This document shows positions 1 through 7,454 of a stretch of 52,881 bases of DNA, piece after piece. How positions within the stretch are numbered: position 1 is the stretch's first letter; every line of letters starts with the position of its first letter. The notes beneath the pieces were generated by a model. It did no database searches. It saw only the letters and a list, made by a program, of their open reading frames with translations, and was not told where the DNA came from. Location: positions 1 through 52,881 of the forward strand of contig JASJDN010000021.1 of the NCBI GenBank assembly GCA_030065205.1, in the 5' to 3' direction. The DNA is from Crocosphaera sp. Lineage in GTDB: Bacteria; Cyanobacteriota; Cyanobacteriia; Cyanobacteriales; Microcystaceae. Both the position numbers and the translations under genes were made by a program.

Positions 1-32
1 GCAAGGTTGTGCTGTCGCACGTTAATATATTG

Positions 33-122
33 GTCGGGCTGTATCCCAACCCTAAAACATTGGGGGGACTCACCTACGGTTCGATGTATCCCCCTCGTTT
101 ATAGGGTGGGACTTAGCCCGAC
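33..122. other. long imperfect hairpin, possible structured RNA
   Basis: GTCGGGCT at 33-40 pairs perfectly with AGCCCGAC at 115-122. Inside it, TCCCA/TGGGA, ACCCTA/TAGGGT and GGGGGA/TCCCCC (63-68 with 89-94) continue the stem around a loop of about 20 nt. The structure lies just past the stop of the minus-strand phasin gene. It has no T-run after it on either strand, so a simple intrinsic terminator is unlikely. It could be a small RNA, an mRNA 3' processing structure or the end of an element cut by the window edge. I could not match it to a named RNA family. Confidence 0.35.
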
Positions 123-129
123 ATTTTAG

Positions 130-474
130 TTAACGCCATAATTTGTTTTCTAAGTCCCTAACTTGTCTTTCTAGGCGATCGATCCGTCCCCGTAACTCAT
201 CCATTTCAGTTTGACGGGGAACCCCTAAGTCTTGCAACATATTACGCAGTTGACGTTCCATGTTGTTCTCAAAGTTGCCTTGGCCGGTTTTGATCTGATC
301 CATAATATCATCTACAAAACCTTGGGCCTGATCGGGATTAATTTTACCTTCTTTAACCCATTCTTCGCTGACTTCTTTCAATTTTTCAGCAGCTAATGAG
401 GTGGTACCAATACCCATCAGGACTAACTGTTTAATCCAGTCATTATCGTTTCTGTTACCTGTATTCTCACTCAT
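130..474 (-). CDS. phasin-family / PHA-granule regulator-like protein
   Basis: A 114-aa, highly charged and mostly helical protein. An N-terminal part has a short hydrophobic stretch (KQLVLMGIGTTSLAAEKL). It is followed by the pattern of small phasin-like proteins: an LKEVSEEWVKEGKI helix, an FVDDIMDQIK helix and a C-terminal coiled coil of about 25 residues (DELRGRIDRLERQVRDLENK). The family, often named polyhydroxyalkanoate synthesis regulator phasin, coats or regulates storage granules in bacteria that make PHA. Many cyanobacterial members stand alone without PHA genes, as here, so the real role may be more general. Assignment is from sequence pattern only. Confidence 0.7.
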   Translation of the reverse strand: MSENTGNRNDNDWIKQLVLMGIGTTSLAAEKLKEVSEEWVKEGKINPDQAQGFVDDIMDQIKTGQGNFENNMERQLRNMLQDLGVPRQTEMDELRGRIDRLERQVRDLENKLWR

Positions 475-530
475 AATAGTGACATTGGGGGATTATTTAA
501 TTTCTTTCTTAATTTAACAAATAATTGATT

Positions 531-638
531 TATAGCGTTTTTCGGACTCATGAGGTACACCTAACACCTGCCCTCTGCCTTCTGCCTCCTGCCTCAAAGC
601 AGTCACTTTTGTACCTCACAAGTATGGGAACTGCTATA
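531..638. repeat. 108-bp dispersed repeat, copy 1
   Basis: Begins TATAGC and ends GCTATA. It is matched in inverted orientation by 42565-42672, also 108 bp, with about nine in ten bases identical by eye. The middle carries a 7-bp GGCAGGA/GGCAGAG-type tandem repeat. No open frame is conserved. Terminal inverted repeats and equal length suggest a non-autonomous mobile element (MITE-like) with a satellite core. It sits just past the gatD stop. Confidence 0.7.
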
Positions 639-645
639 ACATTCT

Positions 646-1437
646 TCAACCCACCAATTCTAACCGCTTTAACATGGCTTCCCTGGCTTGTTGGGCTAAC
701 TTATCATCTAGAGGCATTAAATCGATTTCGGTTTGATATTTTTCCTGTAATGCCGTTTTAATCAACCAGTCAGCCACAAAGGGATTTTTAGGTAATAAAG
801 GTCCGTGGGAATAAGTCGCGATCGCATGACGATAAAAAGCCCCTTCATAACCATCTTCCCCATTATTACCGTAGCCAGACTGGACTTTTCCCAAAGGTTG
901 CACATCCCCTAAATAAGTCCGTCCTCCGTGATTTTCAAAGCCAATGATTACAGGGGGTTGACCCAACATTTTTGTTAAGTCTTCTGCTAGGGGGGAAGCG
1001 GTAATTTCAAACACCACATTCCCAATACACCGAGACACATCAGGACCAGGATGTTTGGTTACTAAATCTAATAATCCTAACCCTTCGATACGCTGTCCTA
1101 AAGCCGGTTCGTAATAATGACCCAGAAGTTGCGGTGACCCGCAGGTAAACACCCCAGGGGTTCCCCCGTCTAACTTACTGCGTAGGGTGTCCGCTTTGGA
1201 CCCTTGTAAGTCGCGCATAACAATTTCTTGTTGACGGTCCTGGGCCCCCCCACCCACAATCACATCTACCTCAGAAAATTGTTCGGCTTCCGTTTGTTGA
1301 TCCAAAGGAAGAATGGTTACTGGAATGTCTCGCCATTGACAACGGCGTTGGAGACAGATGACGTTACCGCGATCGCCGTAGGTACTCATTAAGTTGGGAT
1401 ACAGCCAACCGATGGTTAAGGAACGGGATTCAGACAT
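646..1437 (-). CDS. GatD-type glutamine amidotransferase (lipid II isoglutaminyl synthase glutaminase subunit)
   Basis: A 263-aa class I glutaminase of the CobB/CobQ-like group. The N-terminal YPNLMSTYGDRGN motif, the nucleophile-elbow cysteine C99 in FTCGSPQLLG, FENHGGRTYLG and the C-terminal HGPLLPKNP block are all typical of GatD. With the ligase MurT, GatD supplies ammonia to amidate the D-glutamate of lipid II. No murT lies in this window, so the partner must be elsewhere. The start is 3 bp past the lptF/G stop, so it is the last gene of the lptA-lptB-lptF/G-gatD operon. Related cobyric-acid glutaminases are an alternative, but they are much longer. Confidence 0.85.
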   Translation of the reverse strand: MSESRSLTIGWLYPNLMSTYGDRGNVICLQRRCQWRDIPVTILPLDQQTEAEQFSEVDVIVGGGAQDRQQEIVMRDLQGSKADTLRSKLDGGTPGVFTCGSPQLLGHYYEPALGQRIEGLGLLDLVTKHPGPDVSRCIGNVVFEITASPLAEDLTKMLGQPPVIIGFENHGGRTYLGDVQPLGKVQSGYGNNGEDGYEGAFYRHAIATYSHGPLLPKNPFVADWLIKTALQEKYQTEIDLMPLDDKLAQQAREAMLKRLELVG

Positions 1438-1440
1438 AGG

Positions 1441-2625
1441 TTATCGTAAACTTGCTGATTGAACTAATAATAAACCACCAGCACCCAATCCGAGGAGATT
1501 AGGCAACCAGGCCCCCAGAAATGGGGTTAAAACGCCCCAAATACCGAGAGAGGTACTCATAAAGGCCAGGAGATAGTAAGCGAAAATTAAGCCCACACAC
1601 ACCCCAAAACTGGTGGCTTTATTGGTGTTTTGAGGTCTAACCCCAATAGCAGCCCCCACTAACCCAAAGATCAAGCAAACAAAAGGCATGGCGTACTTTT
1701 CTTGCAGACGGACTTGAACCTTTCTCACCCGTTTCTCGTTGCCACTTAACTTCATGGCTTTAAGATATTCTTTGGTTTGGGCGATGGTCATTTCTGTGAA
1801 ATTTTGGCGACGACTGGCTAAATCTAACGGGGCCCGAGGCAAAGCCAGTTGTTGATGTTGAAAGCGCACAATATTGCGATAAGACCCATCCGGAGCGATC
1901 AGGTAAACCGTCCCGTTAAAAAAGTCCCAGGTATTGCTAGAGATATTCCAAGTAGCCGACTCAGAAGTAACAATTTGGTTAACCCCTTCTTGGGTGCGAT
2001 CTAAAATGGTCAACCCTTTCATTTTCTCCCCGTTGTATTCTTCAGCGTAGAATAAACGGGTTAAAATGGTGGCTTCTTGCCCATCTTCCTCTTGAATGGT
2101 TTTGTATTCGGGATAGACAATATTACGTTCTTTAAAATCCGGTCGTTCTTGATTCACCGCCCTTTCCAATGTAACCGCCGCTTCATGGGTGGCTGCGGGT
2201 GCGATCCAATCGTTAACAATAAACGCACAGCCGGTGACCACCAAACCAAAGAGAACCACCGGAATAATTAACCGATAAACACTGACCCCTAAACTCCGCA
2301 GGGCAATAATTTCGCTATCACTGGATAACCGGCTATAAGCCATCAACGCTGCCAGTAACATGGCCATGGGAAAGGCTAAACTGACAAACCCTGGCATTTT
2401 TAACAGTAAAATTCTTAAGGCCACGGTTAGCATCAGTCCCGACTCGGTGACTCGACGAACCAAATCGAATAAGGTGCCAATGGACAAGCCCAAAGAAGTA
2501 AAAATACCCATGCCGAAGAGAAACGGCAACAACAGTTCTATAAATAAATAGCGATCCATGATGGATAAACCAGGGATCTGCGGTTTTAGTTTGATTTTAA
2601 CGGGGTTTATTTGACCAATATCCAT
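1441..2625 (-). CDS. LptF/LptG-family LPS export permease
   Basis: A 394-aa inner-membrane protein. It has N-terminal transmembrane segments (about 25-130), a periplasmic beta-rich domain (about 130-290) and three more helices near the C-terminus (about 310-390). This is the YjgP/YjgQ architecture. LptF and LptG form the membrane channel of the LptB2FGC complex, which extracts LPS from the inner membrane. Cyanobacteria often have a single permease gene of this type, perhaps acting as a homodimer, so I do not choose between lptF and lptG. It follows lptB by 35 bp in the same operon. Confidence 0.9.
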   Translation of the reverse strand: MDIGQINPVKIKLKPQIPGLSIMDRYLFIELLLPFLFGMGIFTSLGLSIGTLFDLVRRVTESGLMLTVALRILLLKMPGFVSLAFPMAMLLAALMAYSRLSSDSEIIALRSLGVSVYRLIIPVVLFGLVVTGCAFIVNDWIAPAATHEAAVTLERAVNQERPDFKERNIVYPEYKTIQEEDGQEATILTRLFYAEEYNGEKMKGLTILDRTQEGVNQIVTSESATWNISSNTWDFFNGTVYLIAPDGSYRNIVRFQHQQLALPRAPLDLASRRQNFTEMTIAQTKEYLKAMKLSGNEKRVRKVQVRLQEKYAMPFVCLIFGLVGAAIGVRPQNTNKATSFGVCVGLIFAYYLLAFMSTSLGIWGVLTPFLGAWLPNLLGLGAGGLLLVQSASLR

Positions 2626-2660
2626 AATTTGTGTGTGATCTTAGAGGTAATCCGTTGTCT

Positions 2661-3377
2661 TTAGTTTCCTAAATAATACTGTCGCACCAAGGGATTGTTA
2701 TAAATTTCTTCGGCACTACCGGCGGCTAAGATTTGACCGTCTCGCATGATATAAGCGCGGTTAGTAATAGCTAGGGTCGCTTGAACGTTGTGATCGGTGA
2801 TCAATATTCCCATTTGGCGATCGCGTAATTGGGCGATCATGGTTTGAATTTCCGATACAGCGATGGGGTCAACGCCGGCAAAGGGTTCATCTAATAGTAA
2901 AAAATCGGGGCCCTGTTTACCCACAGCTAAGGAACGGGCTAATTCGGTTCTCCGTCTTTCTCCCCCGGACACTTGGGACCCTTTGGTATGGGCAATTTTT
3001 TCCAGACGGAATTCTTTGAGCAACGTATGGAGACGTTGGGGCCGTTGTCGAAAGGGGACGTTGGTTTGTTCAAGGGCAACTTGTATGTTTTCGGACACAC
3101 TTAGATGACGAAAAATACTGGGTTGTTGAGTCATATAGCCAATCCCTAAGCGGGCCCGCTTATTCAAGGGCAAACGGGTTACTTCTTGCTGATTTAACCA
3201 AACTGTGCCTTTATTGGGTTTGATGAGACCGGTGGCGATGTAAAAGGTGGTGGTTTTTCCTGCGCCGTTAGGACCGAGAAGGCCGACAATTTCCCCAGGG
3301 GCGACTTTGATATTGACGCGGTTAACAATGTCTCTTTTGCCGTATCTTTTATGAATATTTTCTAAAATCAGTGTCAT
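2661..3377 (-). CDS. LPS export ABC transporter ATP-binding protein LptB
   Basis: A 238-aa ABC ATPase with every motif present: Walker A GLLGPNGAGKTT (about 33-44), signature VSGGERRRTELARSLA, Walker B FLLLDEPFAGVDP and the switch histidine in ITDHNV. The PNKGTVWLNQQEVTRLPLNKRARLGIGY stretch and overall length match LptB rather than LivG-type ATPases. It powers LPS extraction by the adjacent LptF/G-type permease on the cytoplasmic face. It starts 10 bp after the lptA stop, so the two are very probably co-transcribed. Confidence 0.93.
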   Translation of the reverse strand: MTLILENIHKRYGKRDIVNRVNIKVAPGEIVGLLGPNGAGKTTTFYIATGLIKPNKGTVWLNQQEVTRLPLNKRARLGIGYMTQQPSIFRHLSVSENIQVALEQTNVPFRQRPQRLHTLLKEFRLEKIAHTKGSQVSGGERRRTELARSLAVGKQGPDFLLLDEPFAGVDPIAVSEIQTMIAQLRDRQMGILITDHNVQATLAITNRAYIMRDGQILAAGSAEEIYNNPLVRQYYLGN

Positions 3378-3387
3378 GGATCAGGAT

Positions 3388-3891
3388 TTAAAAGTCGGGG
3401 GTGGGTAAGGTGGTGTCTAAGGGGGGTGCCGGGGAGACGGGAGTGGGTTGCGGAGAACTATTTCCGTTCTCTGTCACCAGATAGATAGATTCTACCTGTT
3501 GTGCCGATTCTGGGGTAGCAATAAAGCGTCCTTCATCGATGAGATAGGTCATGGTTTCGGCCCGCATACTGTTGCCTTCTTGTAGCACATAAACGTCCCC
3601 GGTTAGCACTAAACGCCGTTCTCGACTAAAATATTGTGCCTGGGCGGAGGTTCCTTGAATTTGCCTAGCCGGATAGAAAAATTGCACGTTTCCTCTGGCT
3701 GTCACTACGCCGGTTTCGGAATTGGCTTCTTGGATATCGGAACGAACGGTTAGGGGACTGTTGGGGGCGGGGGTTTGGGCCTGTACGTTTCGGGGAATGG
3801 TTTTTAGGGTGAGGATACCCATGATTACAGCTAGGGTACAGCCCAGAGTTCTCAAGGTATTTTTCTTATCGAACAGAGAAAGGTCAAACAT
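3388..3891 (-). CDS. LptA/OstA-like periplasmic LPS-transport protein
   Basis: A 167-aa protein with an N-terminal signal or anchor segment (about 12-38, ending near VQAQ). An OstA-type beta-strand region (about 45-140) follows, recognisable by VTARGNVQFFYPARQIQGTSAQAQYFSRERRLVLTGDVYVLQEGN. The C-terminal tail is proline-rich. LptA proteins bridge LPS across the periplasm between the permease and LptD. It is the first gene of the lptA-lptB-lptF/G-gatD cluster. The upstream gap (3892-4079) carries a HIP1 site at 3907-3914 and must hold promoters for this operon and the divergent gene at 4080. Confidence 0.85.
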   Translation of the reverse strand: MFDLSLFDKKNTLRTLGCTLAVIMGILTLKTIPRNVQAQTPAPNSPLTVRSDIQEANSETGVVTARGNVQFFYPARQIQGTSAQAQYFSRERRLVLTGDVYVLQEGNSMRAETMTYLIDEGRFIATPESAQQVESIYLVTENGNSSPQPTPVSPAPPLDTTLPTPDF

Positions 3892-4079
3892 GGTCTATGA
3901 TGATGAGCGATCGCTTTTCAGTGTATTCTATTGTTTTAGTTTACTCAATCTTTTCTAGGGCGATGTTAAAAGTGTCTGATCATTGCTGATTATCGGTTAT
4001 CAAGACGAAGGCGATAGGCGGTTTGTTGCGGATGTTCTGCTGTCTCTAATATTCAAGTAGCCATTTAAAATTGTTTATT

Positions 4080-4952
4080 ATGATTTCTCAAGTTAAAACC
4101 AAGCTAAAAGAACAACTCGGTCAGATATTAGATTATAGCTATCCCCTCTCTATTCAATGGAGAAGTTATTTAATTCAACGACTGATTACGGATCAGGTTT
4201 TTGTTGTTTATTCAGATGGCAAGGTGGGGTCTACTAGTTTAACCATTTCTTTGCGAAGAAATCTTCGGGATCAGTTTGTTTTTCATATTCATCGTCTTAC
4301 CCAGCAATCCATCATTGATGCTGAAAACTATTACAAAGACCGATGTAAACCCAGCCAAATTCCTGATAATTTAATTCAAAGTATTTTTCTTCACAAACAC
4401 CTTAACCATTTCTTTGACACGAAACAAGTTTACTTTTTTTCTTTGGTTCGCGATCCGGTGGCTGCTTTAATCTCTGAATATTGCGAAAATTATCCTTATA
4501 CTAGCAAGATGGAAACAAACTCAGAAGATGAAATTGCTGATAAAATCACCCAAAATATCATGACTTTGTTTGAGTCTGAGAAGGTTGACATGAGACTCAA
4601 CTGGTTCGAGATGGAGTTAAAAAAAGCACTGGATTTTGATATTTATAGTGAACCTTTTCCCTCACAAAAAGGTTATCATATTTATCAGGATAGAAATCTA
4701 CTGCTCATGAAGCTTGAGTCTTTAAATTCCTGTTATAGTCAGGCAATAGAAGACTTTTTGGGGTTAAAAAATTTTACCCTTGAGGAAGGGAATAAGGCCG
4801 AACAGTCCAGCTATCGTGAAATCTATCAAAAAGTGAAAAAAGCGATTAAAATTCCCACAACCATATTAGATGAAATTTATTCTTCAAATTACGTCAAATA
4901 CTTTTATGAGGATGAAGAAATTAAGGGGTTTAGGGAAAAATGGCAAGGATAA
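4080..4952 (+). CDS. NKWYS-family (putative capsular polysaccharide / sulfotransferase-like) protein
   Basis: A 290-aa protein. I prefer the ATG at 4080 over an in-frame TTG three codons earlier; neither has a clear Shine-Dalgarno sequence. The N-terminal YSDGKVGSTSL resembles the phosphosulfate-binding loop of carbohydrate sulfotransferases. FFSLVRDPVAALIS, a DMRLNWFEMELKKALDFDIY block and LLLMKLESL match the pattern of the NKWYS family, which was named from capsule loci. It probably modifies a surface glycan; the substrate is unknown. Its stop codon directly abuts the stop of the convergent gene, with no base between them. Confidence 0.65.
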   Translation: MISQVKTKLKEQLGQILDYSYPLSIQWRSYLIQRLITDQVFVVYSDGKVGSTSLTISLRRNLRDQFVFHIHRLTQQSIIDAENYYKDRCKPSQIPDNLIQSIFLHKHLNHFFDTKQVYFFSLVRDPVAALISEYCENYPYTSKMETNSEDEIADKITQNIMTLFESEKVDMRLNWFEMELKKALDFDIYSEPFPSQKGYHIYQDRNLLLMKLESLNSCYSQAIEDFLGLKNFTLEEGNKAEQSSYREIYQKVKKAIKIPTTILDEIYSSNYVKYFYEDEEIKGFREKWQG

Positions 4953-5894
4953 TTAATTTTGGTTTTTGTGGAGAACTTGACCTAAATCTTCGATTAATCT
5001 GCGAGTCCTTAACTCAACCCCTTCTTTACTGAGATGATAGGGGGTATCATACATCATATTATTGGGTATTTTATATCGTTCTGGAGAACCTAACAAGATA
5101 AAATTATTCTCAATTAATTTCGTTTTAAGGTTAGCGATTTCCTCTTCGCTATTTTCAAATGAACCTTCTTGATAACCTGGAAAAGTGACATAAAGATAAG
5201 CTTCTTTTTGCTCAACTTGCTCTCTAAAATTGACCATTTCTTTGATTAGCTTTTCATTAAAATCATTGGGTAATTGACTAATAGGTTCAACCTTCTTACT
5301 TTGTAAATTCCAATGTATATATACATCTCCATACTGATTAAATGCTCTTCTTTCGTAAACCCCAACATTTTTACTTTGCTGAAAAAAATATTCACTCGGT
5401 TTAAGTTTAGATAAGGCAAATTTGGGAAAATAAGGCAGTATTTTTAGCCATTGTTTTCTGTTCAAATTATTTAAACTATCTCGATCAATATCCATAACAA
5501 TTCTTAGAAGTTCATTGCGTCCGTATGCTCCATCTCCATAAAATTGCTGATATTCTGGAGAAATAAGGACAATATCCCCTGGTCTAATATCATCTAAGAC
5601 ATCATCCATCATATATTTTAAACCAATTGAGGCATGAATACCTGTATTAATTGGGTTTAAAGATAGAGCATCTTTAATCATTTGACTATTGATACCAAAA
5701 CTTAAATTTGAGCCACCCACCATAATTAAACGAGGAGAAGGGGCTTCTTTTAGTCGTGCATTTTTATCAATTTTAGCAAATAATAACGAAGTAGATGATC
5801 TGGGTGTTGGAGGAAAAGTAGCCCCAACTAAGAGGATTAAAGCCAGGGGAATAGACAAAAATACTGATGTTTTTAAGAGAAAGTATTTAACCAT
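4953..5894 (-). CDS. SGNH-like membrane-anchored protein paired with MBOAT
   Basis: A 313-aa protein with an N-terminal membrane helix (about 5-27) and an extracytoplasmic domain. IMVGGSNLSFGIN (about 57-68; candidate serine S62 with N63) resembles block I of SGNH hydrolases. A late DTPYHLSKEG resembles the Asp-x-x-His block V. In alginate- and polysaccharide-acetylation systems, an MBOAT protein moves acyl groups across the membrane and an SGNH-type partner places them on the glycan. Its start is 8 bp past the MBOAT stop, which supports that pairing. The catalytic assignment is my inference. Confidence 0.6.
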   Translation of the reverse strand: MVKYFLLKTSVFLSIPLALILLVGATFPPTPRSSTSLLFAKIDKNARLKEAPSPRLIMVGGSNLSFGINSQMIKDALSLNPINTGIHASIGLKYMMDDVLDDIRPGDIVLISPEYQQFYGDGAYGRNELLRIVMDIDRDSLNNLNRKQWLKILPYFPKFALSKLKPSEYFFQQSKNVGVYERRAFNQYGDVYIHWNLQSKKVEPISQLPNDFNEKLIKEMVNFREQVEQKEAYLYVTFPGYQEGSFENSEEEIANLKTKLIENNFILLGSPERYKIPNNMMYDTPYHLSKEGVELRTRRLIEDLGQVLHKNQN

Positions 5895-5902
5895 AATCTA
5901 CC

Positions 5903-7354
5903 TCAAAATTGAAAATAAATAAAGTCTTGTTCTTGTCCAGCAAAAAATACGATCATATAAATAAGAGAATAATAGTAAATCCATCTTAAAATACGATTTT
6001 GTTTCAAAAATAATTTTTCTATAGCATATTTATTTTCTCTTCCTAACCATTCAACTATCACAAAGTAAACAATTATAATCAAGAAAAAAACAGCATCTCT
6101 TCGATTAGGAAAATCGGGGATACTCAACAGGGAACTATTAAAAATACCTTGAATATAACTCAGGGCATGGTTTAAATTTTCGGCACGAAAAAATATCCAA
6201 GCTAACATGGTTAAACCAAAAGTCACTGCAATGGATAACGCTTCTTTTCCTGAGGGTAAATATTTTCCTTGACCTGCTATATGAATATTTTGACGATTTT
6301 TTCTCAACAATAATAAGGGTAAAAAATAAATAGCATTAATGGCTCCCCAAACAATAAAAGTCCAATTCGCCCCGTGCCAAAACCCACTCACTAAAAATAT
6401 CAAAAAGGTATTTCTGACTTTCATCCCAGTGCCTCCGCGACTACCCCCCAACGGAATATAAAGATAGTCTCGAAACCAAGTGGATAGGGAAATGTGCCAT
6501 CGTCTCCAAAACTCGGCCACGTCCCGTGAAAAATAGGGAAAGGCAAAATTCTGCATCAAGTCAAAGCCAAATAATTTGGCTACTCCGATGGCGATATCAG
6601 AATAACCGGAAAAGTCACCATAAATTTGAAAGGTAAAAAAGAAAGCCCCTAACAATAAGGTGCTACCAGAATAATTAGAGGAATTATTAAAAATTTCATT
6701 GGCATAAGTGGCACAATTATCGGCAATTACCATCTTTTTAAACAAACCCCAAAGGATTTGCCTTAACCCATCCACAGCTTGATAATAATTAAACTTTCGT
6801 TGTCGATGAAATTGCGGTAAAAGATGGGCTGCCCGTTCAATGGGACCGGCTACTAATTGGGGGAAAAAACTAACGAATGCAGAAAAAGCAATGAAGTCTT
6901 GGGTCGGTTGAATTTTTCTTTGATAAACATCAATAGAATAACTTAAGGTTTGGAAGGTATAAAAGCTAATACCCACTGGTAGAATAATATTAAGGGAACT
7001 GACTTCAATATTTTGCCCTAAAACAGAAAAACCCGTTGTAATATTTTCTAAGAAAAAATTGTAATATTTGAATAGTCCTAAGATTCCTAAATTCACACCA
7101 ATACTGGTAAACAGTAATACCTTCCTTATTATCGGTTTAACTTGAGGTTTTCCCAGTTTTAACCCAATTAAGTAATCCGTTAAGGTACTGAAAATAATTA
7201 ATCCTAGAAAGCGATAATCCCACTGACCATAAAAATAATAACTTGCTCCTACAATGAGGAGATTTTGAAGTCTTAAGCCTCTACCCTGCAATAACCAGTA
7301 TAAAACAAATACAATGGGCAAGAAAATAGCAAAATCAAGGGAATTAAATAGCAT
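5903..7354 (-). CDS. MBOAT family O-acyltransferase (AlgI-like)
   Basis: A 483-aa polytopic membrane protein with roughly ten hydrophobic segments. FWRRWHISLSTWFRDYLYIPLGGSRGG and GFWHGANWTFIVWG are the AlgI/DltB-type signatures; the histidine in FWHGANW is the expected catalytic residue. Such proteins take an acyl group from a cytoplasmic donor and deliver it across the membrane for O-acylation of an exported polysaccharide. Together with the SGNH-like gene 8 bp downstream and the convergent NKWYS gene, it suggests a small glycan-modification locus. No glycosyltransferases are present, so the glycan is made elsewhere. Confidence 0.9.
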   Translation of the reverse strand: MLFNSLDFAIFLPIVFVLYWLLQGRGLRLQNLLIVGASYYFYGQWDYRFLGLIIFSTLTDYLIGLKLGKPQVKPIIRKVLLFTSIGVNLGILGLFKYYNFFLENITTGFSVLGQNIEVSSLNIILPVGISFYTFQTLSYSIDVYQRKIQPTQDFIAFSAFVSFFPQLVAGPIERAAHLLPQFHRQRKFNYYQAVDGLRQILWGLFKKMVIADNCATYANEIFNNSSNYSGSTLLLGAFFFTFQIYGDFSGYSDIAIGVAKLFGFDLMQNFAFPYFSRDVAEFWRRWHISLSTWFRDYLYIPLGGSRGGTGMKVRNTFLIFLVSGFWHGANWTFIVWGAINAIYFLPLLLLRKNRQNIHIAGQGKYLPSGKEALSIAVTFGLTMLAWIFFRAENLNHALSYIQGIFNSSLLSIPDFPNRRDAVFFLIIIVYFVIVEWLGRENKYAIEKLFLKQNRILRWIYYYSLIYMIVFFAGQEQDFIYFQF

Positions 7355-7454
7355 AAAAACATAATGTCTATAAATGATTTTAGAGCAAAAACCCTATTAA
7401 GTTTTCTAATTGCCCGCTATTTTATCATAAGTTTTTAATTTTTTAATATATTTT

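Noticed and set aside
1..125. 6S or SRP RNA at the left edge
   Set aside because: The long stem is suggestive, but the SRP loop sequence is absent and the stem is too short for a 6S RNA; no family could be supported.
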